10,953 nt of DNA. Origin: Listeria marthii FSL S4-120. Its GTDB lineage: Bacteria; Bacillota; Bacilli; Lactobacillales; Listeriaceae. Numbering within the stretch: the first letter of the stretch is position 1; every line of letters starts with the position of its first letter. The translations under genes and the position numbers were made by a program. Shown here in pieces: positions 6,557 to 10,953 of the stretch. The stretch spans positions 2,440,819-2,451,771 of the forward strand of contig CM001047.1 of assembly GCA_000183865.1 (NCBI GenBank), written 5' to 3'. The notes below the pieces were generated by a model that had not been told where the DNA came from, ran no database searches, and saw nothing but the letters and a program-made list of their open reading frames with translations.

Positions 6557-6599
6557 ATGGGTATACGTCTATCCCGGTATTACTAGGATAGACGCCCAT
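6557..6599 (-). promoter_or_regulatory. Long intercistronic hairpin between pstS and pstC
   Basis: CGTCTATCC (6566-6574) pairs perfectly with GGATAGACG (6586-6594) around an 11-nt loop, and after a TATA bulge ATGGG (6557-6561) pairs with CCCAT (6595-6599), for 14 bp in all. On the transcribed strand no U-tract follows, so it is not a standard terminator. It lies just before the pstC ribosome binding site. A role in stabilising the pstS segment, or in processing, is likely, as is known for the B. subtilis pst mRNA. Confidence 0.75.
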
Positions 6600-6609
6600 T
6601 TCATTCTTT

Positions 6610-7518
6610 TTATTTTACGTCAGTTAGTTTACCAGATGCATCGCGTTCCACTTTCATGGATTTGATTGATTGGTAACCAAGTTGTGGTACGATATTGTTT
6701 TGTACTTCATCAGAAGTCATGTATTTTAAGAAAGTTTTTGTTAGGCCTTTTGGTTCGCCATTTGTATACATATGTTCATAAGACCAGATTTTCCAATCGT
6801 TTGTTGCTACTTTGTCTTCTGTTGGTTCAACGCCGTCTAGTGAAAGACCAACGACAGAAGCGTCAATGTAAGAGAATGCTAGGTAACTGATTGCTCCTGG
6901 AGTTTCGCTTACGATTTTACGAACCGTACCAGATGAATCTTGTTCTTGTGCTTTAATTGGTGTTTTACCATCAAGTCCCCATTTTTCGAAAGTAGCACGT
7001 GTTCCGCTTCCTTCTGCACGGTTGATGATTGTAATTTTTTCGTCTTTACCGCCAACGTCTTTCCAGTTTGTTGTTTTGCCAGTGAAGATATCGATTAATT
7101 GTTGTTTAGTGATATTTTTAACGCCTACGTCTTTGTTTACTACTGGAGCCATTCCGACAACCGCTACACGGTGATCAACTAGTTTCGAAGCATCTACGCC
7201 GTCTTTTTCTTCAGCGAATACGTCCGAGTTACCAATTTCCACTGCGCCTTGTTGTACTTGTGTTAAACCAGTTCCAGAACCGCCGCCTTGCACATTGATT
7301 TGTGCTTTAGGGTTTGTGTTTGTAAATTCTTTGGAAGCTGCTTCAACGAGTGGTTGAAGTGCAGTGGATCCGACTGCTGTTAATGAGCCAGAAACTTCTT
7401 TATCCCCTTTTGTTGATCCGTTTGCTTTATCTGATGAACTGCTGTCACTTCCACATGCTGCGAAGACAAGCATTACCGCTGCTAACATTGCTACTATTCC
7501 CAAATACTTCTTTTTCAT
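6610..7518 (-). CDS. pstS: PstS, phosphate-binding lipoprotein of the Pst transporter
   Basis: PstS is the extracellular high-affinity phosphate-binding lipoprotein that feeds PstC/PstA. Of 302 residues, 1-21 form a lipoprotein signal (KKK, hydrophobic core, VFAAC) with the lipidated cysteine at 22, followed by a Ser/Lys/Gly-rich linker (23-43). The mature part begins SGSLTAVGSTALQPL (43-57). It carries the phosphate-site motifs GGGSGTGL (78-85), GNSDVF (96-101) and the RAEGSGTR loop (167-174). The ATG at 7518 has AGGTGGG about 10 nt upstream. It is the first gene of the operon, directly downstream of the PhoP box, and is followed by a stable hairpin that should favour its higher expression. 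The length is normal for Firmicutes. Confidence 0.96.
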   Translation of the reverse strand: MKKKYLGIVAMLAAVMLVFAACGSDSSSSDKANGSTKGDKEVSGSLTAVGSTALQPLVEAASKEFTNTNPKAQINVQGGGSGTGLTQVQQGAVEIGNSDVFAEEKDGVDASKLVDHRVAVVGMAPVVNKDVGVKNITKQQLIDIFTGKTTNWKDVGGKDEKITIINRAEGSGTRATFEKWGLDGKTPIKAQEQDSSGTVRKIVSETPGAISYLAFSYIDASVVGLSLDGVEPTEDKVATNDWKIWSYEHMYTNGEPKGLTKTFLKYMTSDEVQNNIVPQLGYQSIKSMKVERDASGKLTDVK

Positions 7519-7566
7519 TATCTTATTCCCACCTTGTTTTTTTAATTGTTATTCCTTACAAGTATT

Positions 7567-7572
7567 ACTATA
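7567..7572 (-). promoter_or_regulatory. -10 element of the pst operon promoter
   Basis: The minus strand reads TATAGT, 9 nt after the last PhoP hexamer. At 17 nt upstream there is no recognisable -35 (ACACCA), the usual picture at PhoP-activated SigA promoters where PhoP replaces the -35 contact. The predicted leader before pstS is about 40 nt. Confidence 0.65.
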
Positions 7573-7581
7573 ACGCCTGAG

Positions 7582-7620
7582 ATTTAAGGTGGTGTGTAGC
7601 TAATGTTAAGTAATTGTAAA
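7582..7620 (-). promoter_or_regulatory. PhoP box of the pst operon (four hexamers, 11-bp period)
   Basis: On the minus strand the hexamers TTTACA, TTAACA, TACACA and TTAAAT lie at 7615-7620, 7604-7609, 7593-7598 and 7582-7587, each separated by exactly 5 nt. This is the B. subtilis PhoP-box architecture: tandem TTAACA-like repeats bound by PhoP dimers. It overlaps the -35 region of the pst promoter, as expected of an activator site. Confidence 0.85.
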
Positions 7621-7648
7621 TAACCACATTTTTTGTCGGAAATGTAAA
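7621..7648 (-). promoter_or_regulatory. Possible secondary PhoP half-sites upstream of the core box
   Basis: Minus-strand hexamers TTTACA (7643-7648), GACAAA (7632-7637) and TGGTTA (7621-7626) also follow an 11-bp period but are 5 bp out of phase with the core box (6-bp rather than 11-bp step) and mostly degenerate. Only the first is a good match. They may extend PhoP binding upstream. Confidence 0.35.
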
Positions 7649-7720
7649 CTTTTTTATGAATATCTTTCAAACAGAAGGCAAACTCGTAAATTATTGCGCT
7701 GATTTTGTTCGTTTCGTAAA

Positions 7721-7772
7721 TAAAATAAAAATATCCTGTCCGAAAGATTACATTCTTTCAAACAGGATATTT
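7721..7772 (-). terminator. Terminator of the phoPR unit
   Basis: On the minus-strand RNA a 19-bp stem (forward arms 7754-7772 and 7729-7747, loop 7748-7753) is complete when two U-G pairs are allowed, and is followed by a U-rich tract (forward 7721-7731). On the other strand the same positions are A-C mismatches, so the structure is built for minus-strand transcripts. It separates phoPR from pstS. Confidence 0.88.
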
Positions 7773-7773
7773 A

Positions 7774-9549
7774 TTAGGCTTTTTTTGATAGAGTAACACG
7801 GAATGTCGAGCCGACTTCTTCTTGGCTTTCCACTTCGATTCGTCCGCCGCAATTTTCGACGAGATGTTTGACGATGGAAAGTCCGAGGCCGGTACCGCCG
7901 GAATGCCTGCTGCGCGCTTTGTCCACTCGGTAGAAACGTTCAAATACGCGATCAATATCTTTAGCTGGGATTCCAATTCCATTATCAGTTACTTCTATTA
8001 TAACTTCTGCTTCATGATCGATTAATTTAACTTCTACTTTTCCATCGACTGGGGTGTAGTTAATTGCGTTAGAAAGTAAGTTAATTAAAATTTGTTGTAA
8101 TTTATCTCGATCCGTTTCAATCGTAACTGGTGTGCTTGTTTTTTCTGGGATAGTAACTTGAATATTTTTCTCGGTTGCCATTTCAAAAATAGTGCGGGCT
8201 GATTGTTCGATTACGTCATCCATATCGACAATCTCGATATTTTCTGGGACTGGATTTTGTTCAATTCTGGAAAGCGCGAGGATATCCATAATTAAACGAT
8301 GCAGCCGATCACTTTCTTCTTTAATAATCGTTAAGAATTTTTTGAGTAGCATTTCGTCGTACATCGCGCCATCAAGTAATGTTTCCGCGAAGCCTTTTAG
8401 TGCGGTTACTGGTGTTTTTAGTTCGTGCGACACGTTTGTTACAAATTCGGATCGTACATTCTCTAAGTGGCGAATTTGGGTAATATCATGTAAAAGTAAG
8501 ATAATCCCAGTAATTTCTCCATTCTCTGCTAAAATTGGTGAAACACTTGCATCTAAAATCATTTCGCGAGGGAAATAGAGAATAATTTCTTTTTGCTGAA
8601 TAGTTTTGGTTTCAAAAGTTGCTTCTATTAATTGACTCAACGCGAAACTTTTAATGACTTCATAAAATGGCTTGCCTGTAATTTCTGTTTCACCTAAAAT
8701 TTGATACATTGTTCGGTTGGTCATGATTACTTGTTTGTCGATATTGATAAGCATAACGCCACTGACTAAGTTTTGGACAATTGCATTTAGTCGTTGTTCA
8801 TTTTGCTTGATTTCAAACATTTGCGTTTCTAAGCTTTCCGCCAATGTATTTACGCTGATGGAAAGATCCTGGAGCTCGCCGCTGACTTTACCGTGAATCC
8901 GACTATCGTATTTATGATTGGCTAAGTCCGTTGAAACTTCGATGATTTCGCGAACTGGTCTAGTGATTTTTCTAGCGATGAATACGCTGATTGCCGCGAT
9001 AATTACAAGGGCAATACCGAAGATTAGCGCTAGATTTCCCCAAAGTTTAGCTACAGCAGCGTCGACAGATTCAAGTGAAATCGAAATCCTTAAAACACCA
9101 TCTGTTTTGTCTTGGTGCTTCACTGGAACGGCGACATATAGCATACTGTAACCAAGTGAATCACTCTCACGAATAGAAATACCAACGCTTTCCCCTTTTT
9201 CCAAGATATCTGTTACTTCAGGACGGTTCATATGATTATCCAGATTTTCCGGGTCTTTTTTCGTATCAGCTACCACGTCACCCTCGCTATCAATCACCGT
9301 AATGCGCGCATCGATTTCATCTCCGAGCGGATCAAGGCTCTTTTGGATAGCTGCGGCATCTTTATCTAAATCCAGGTTTTCAATATTGGTTGTTTGAAGT
9401 AAGATTTTCGCGTCATCTTCTAATTGGCTTTCTTTCATATTTAAATAAGTGGATTTCATTAACTCACCGGAAAAAACGCCAACAATCACCATCACAACGA
9501 AAAATAAGATGATAAAGGATAATCCGATTTTCAGCCATAATTTCTTCAT
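7774..9549 (-). CDS. phoR: PhoR, phosphate-sensing histidine kinase
   Basis: PhoR is the membrane sensor kinase that phosphorylates PhoP under phosphate starvation. Its 591 residues show TM1 (8-28), an extracytoplasmic domain of about 140 residues, TM2 (172-192), HAMP (about 193-245), a PAS-like domain (about 252-355), then HisKA with the phosphoacceptor H375 in NVSHELKTPV. The HATPase_c domain has the N-box NLLSNAINYTP (490-500), DNGIGI (522-527), the F-box region FERFYR, and GGTGLGLSI (551-559). Length and domain order match B. subtilis PhoR (579 aa). The ATG at 9549 overlaps the phoP stop (TAATG, 1 nt), indicating translational coupling; GGAG lies about 11 nt upstream. A terminator follows directly. 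Alternatives such as WalK are less likely given the pst neighbours. Confidence 0.93.
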   Translation of the reverse strand: MKKLWLKIGLSFIILFFVVMVIVGVFSGELMKSTYLNMKESQLEDDAKILLQTTNIENLDLDKDAAAIQKSLDPLGDEIDARITVIDSEGDVVADTKKDPENLDNHMNRPEVTDILEKGESVGISIRESDSLGYSMLYVAVPVKHQDKTDGVLRISISLESVDAAVAKLWGNLALIFGIALVIIAAISVFIARKITRPVREIIEVSTDLANHKYDSRIHGKVSGELQDLSISVNTLAESLETQMFEIKQNEQRLNAIVQNLVSGVMLINIDKQVIMTNRTMYQILGETEITGKPFYEVIKSFALSQLIEATFETKTIQQKEIILYFPREMILDASVSPILAENGEITGIILLLHDITQIRHLENVRSEFVTNVSHELKTPVTALKGFAETLLDGAMYDEMLLKKFLTIIKEESDRLHRLIMDILALSRIEQNPVPENIEIVDMDDVIEQSARTIFEMATEKNIQVTIPEKTSTPVTIETDRDKLQQILINLLSNAINYTPVDGKVEVKLIDHEAEVIIEVTDNGIGIPAKDIDRVFERFYRVDKARSRHSGGTGLGLSIVKHLVENCGGRIEVESQEEVGSTFRVTLSKKA

Positions 9550-10271
9550 TATTTTACATTCTCCATTTTATAACCAAAGCCACGAATGGTTTTGATGTAC
9601 TTCGGTTGTTTTGTATCGATTTCGATTTTATCGCGTAAATGGCTGACATGAACGTCTACAATTCGGGTTTCACCAACATAGTCATAATTCCAAACGGTAT
9701 CCAGCAATTGATCTCTTGAAAAAACTTTGCCGCGATGGTTCGCAAGGAATAATAATAACTCAAATTCTTTCGGCGTTAAATCCAGTAAATCATCTTGTAA
9801 ATACACTTCATAACTATCTGGCAAAATTTTCAAATCGCCAATTAATATCGTTGCTTCAACGTCTTCTGTTAATTCTTCGATAATTTCCGCTTTTCCTTCT
9901 GTTCGGCGCAAAATAGCTTTAATCCGCGCGACTACTTCCCTTGGGCTAAATGGTTTAGTCATATAATCATCTGCTCCAAGTTCTAGCCCGATAATTTTGT
10001 CTAACTCTTCATCTTTAGCTGTTAACATTAAAATTGGCACGTTTACTTTATCTTGACGAAGTTTTTTCGTTACTTCGATTCCGTCCATCTCAGGAAGCAT
10101 TAAATCCAGCACAATTAAATCTGGTTTTTCGGAGAGAGCAAGTTCATATCCAGTTCTGCCATCCTCCGCTGTCACTACATCAAATCCAGCTTTTTCAATA
10201 TTAAATTGCAGCAAGGTAACAATAGAAGCCTCATCATCAACTACAAGAATTTTTACCAACGTACTTCCCAT
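9549..10271 (-). CDS. phoP: PhoP, phosphate-response regulator (OmpR family)
   Basis: PhoP is the DNA-binding response regulator of the phosphate regulon. The receiver domain (about 6-120) has the acidic pocket D12-D13, phosphoacceptor D56 in VLDLMLPEMDG, T84 and K106 in MTKPFSP. A linker of about 25 residues leads to the winged-helix domain (about 142-238, with LTPKEFELLLFLA and VDVHVSHLRDKI, ending RGFGYKME). B. subtilis PhoP is nearly the same length and closely similar. The ATG at 10271 has only a poorly spaced GAAGGG before it; a TTG four codons later (10259), preceded by AAGGG and GGGAAG, would give VKILVVDDE directly after the initiator and is possible. Its likely target is the PhoP box upstream of pstS. 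phoR follows with a 1-nt overlap. Confidence 0.93.
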   Translation of the reverse strand: MGSTLVKILVVDDEASIVTLLQFNIEKAGFDVVTAEDGRTGYELALSEKPDLIVLDLMLPEMDGIEVTKKLRQDKVNVPILMLTAKDEELDKIIGLELGADDYMTKPFSPREVVARIKAILRRTEGKAEIIEELTEDVEATILIGDLKILPDSYEVYLQDDLLDLTPKEFELLLFLANHRGKVFSRDQLLDTVWNYDYVGETRIVDVHVSHLRDKIEIDTKQPKYIKTIRGFGYKMENVK

Positions 10272-10299
10272 CCCTTCTTTATGTAACCCTTTTATCTAA

Positions 10300-10308
10300 A
10301 ATATAGCA
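10300..10308 (-). promoter_or_regulatory. Candidate extended -10 promoter of phoPR
   Basis: The minus strand reads TGCTATATT, an extended -10, about 29 nt upstream of the phoP ATG. The -35 position is poor (ACCCGA at 17 nt). No TTAACA-type hexamer array like that of pstS is seen in the 137-nt gap, so direct strong PhoP autoactivation is not evident from sequence. Confidence 0.45.
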
Positions 10309-10357
10309 TGAATTAACCTTTTTCGGGTAGAAATGCCTTTATATTAATCTTATCTTT

Positions 10358-10401
10358 ACAAAAACTTAAAACACCAATGCTGCTTTCCAACAACACTGGT
10401 G
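10358..10401 (-). terminator. Terminator downstream of the MinJ-like gene
   Basis: On the minus-strand RNA CACCAGUG and CAUUGGUG (forward 10394-10401 and 10372-10379) form an 8-bp stem, extendable by about four more pairs including G-U, followed by a U-rich tract (forward 10359-10371). It separates this gene from phoPR. Confidence 0.75.
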
Positions 10402-10409
10402 CCTTAAAT

Positions 10410-10953
10410 TTATCTCGGTTCGACTAACAGCAAACCAAGTTCAAATGATTCATTCTCATAAAGTGCTGTTTGTTCAAAACGTGGTTCTCCGTCATTATCA
10501 ATTACTTTTAGCTTACAAAATGCGCGGTTTAAGTTAAGCGCTTCGTATAGTTCTTCGCGCGTATGCACTGACTGACCGTTCACTTCTGTGATTTTTTCAC
10601 CAGCTTTTAAGTTTAAGCGTGCAGAAGGCGTTGCTGCGCGAGCACCTAGAATAACAAGTCCATCCGGTTGTGGGCCAAATTTTTTCGGTAATAATTTTTC
10701 TGCGCGATATTGGCTGTAAGAAATCCAAAAACGGCCGATAACCGCAAACATGAAAGCAAATAATGTAAGTACTGGCATCACGATTCCAACTAAACCAGCT
10801 ACTGCAATAATTGTCGCTAGTGTTGTAACTTGCATAGCTGTTTTTCGACTAGCTTCTTCCGGGAATTGCCCTTGTACTTGCTGTTGGAATCCGATAAACA
10901 GCGGCAAAATAATTAGCGAGTAGGAGTGCGAACCAATGGCAAAAACTGGCCAC
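10410..10953 (-). CDS. minJ: MinJ-like PDZ-domain membrane protein (C-terminal part, cut by window edge)
   Basis: The frame is open to the window end, so this is a 3' fragment of about 180 codons. At its start (10953 side) it holds hydrophobic segments: one cut by the edge (through LIILPLFIGF) and two near AMQVTTLATIIAVAGLVG and IVMPVLTLFAFMFAVIGRFW. A soluble C-terminal PDZ domain follows (about the last 85 residues: GLVILGARAATPSARLNLKAGEKITEVNG onward, with the carboxylate-binding loop near GLVIL). This layout, multiple helices then one C-terminal PDZ, matches B. subtilis MinJ (YvjD), which bridges DivIVA and MinD at the septum and poles. A TTG at 10907 in frame is internal, with no ribosome binding site evident. 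A generic PDZ membrane protein is the alternative. Confidence 0.7.
   Translation of the reverse strand, partial: WPVFAIGSHSYSLIILPLFIGFQQQVQGQFPEEASRKTAMQVTTLATIIAVAGLVGIVMPVLTLFAFMFAVIGRFWISYSQYRAEKLLPKKFGPQPDGLVILGARAATPSARLNLKAGEKITEVNGQSVHTREELYEALNLNRAFCKLKVIDNDGEPRFEQTALYENESFELGLLLVEPR

Noticed and set aside
7758-7982. Minus-strand 74-codon open frame overlapping the phoR 3' end and terminator
   Set aside because: It is in another frame of phoR, encodes no recognisable protein and runs into the terminator hairpin.
8192-8578. Plus-strand 128-codon open frame inside phoR
   Set aside because: Antisense shadow of the PhoR kinase domain, which is fully conserved on the minus strand.
1-10953. 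Search for mobile elements, CRISPR arrays, phage genes or a new defence system
   Set aside because: I saw no transposase, integrase, spaced direct-repeat array, tRNA or atypical-composition island; all genes fit a conserved housekeeping chromosome segment.

Overview
The window looks like chromosomal DNA of a low-GC Firmicute, most probably Listeria (monocytogenes/innocua lineage). The basis is AT-rich sequence, strong AGGAGG-type ribosome binding sites, frequent TTG starts, and a gene order I recognise from memory for Listeria: uvrB, csbA, an HD-domain gene, a small membrane protein gene, an ArsR-type gene, phoU, pstB, pstB, pstA, pstC, pstS, phoR, phoP and a MinJ-like PDZ gene. No database search was run. 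All clear protein genes lie on the minus strand, so transcription runs from high to low coordinates.

The core of the window (about 2.4-10.4 kb) is a phosphate-starvation module. phoP and phoR (response regulator and sensor kinase, overlapping by 1 nt) form one unit ending in a strong one-directional terminator (7721-7772). Next comes a promoter with a textbook PhoP box: four TTNACA-like hexamers at an exact 11-bp period, just upstream of a -10 and with no good -35. It drives pstS-pstC-pstA-pstB2-pstB1-phoU, the complete high-affinity phosphate ABC transporter with two tandem ATPases and the PhoU regulator, ending in a bidirectional terminator (2360-2405). A long hairpin without a U-tract lies between pstS and pstC and probably sets differential expression of the binding protein and the membrane components. 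PhoR/PhoP sense phosphate limitation and activate the pst operon; PhoU probably relays transporter status to PhoR.

The left part (1-2.3 kb) holds the 5' end of uvrB, preceded by a LexA-type SOS box; a three-gene cluster (a four-helix membrane protein, a YfbR-like HD nucleotidase and CsbA) ending in a terminator; and an ArsR/SmtB-family metal sensor with the complete CzrA-type zinc site and a candidate operator over its promoter. Between the sensor gene and phoU, a plus-strand extended -10 followed by the shared terminator suggests a small RNA of about 120 nt.

The right edge is the C-terminal part of a PDZ-domain membrane protein resembling MinJ, with its own terminator. I see no mobile elements, CRISPR arrays, tRNA or rRNA genes. 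This is mainly a conserved housekeeping region; the less obvious content is regulatory.
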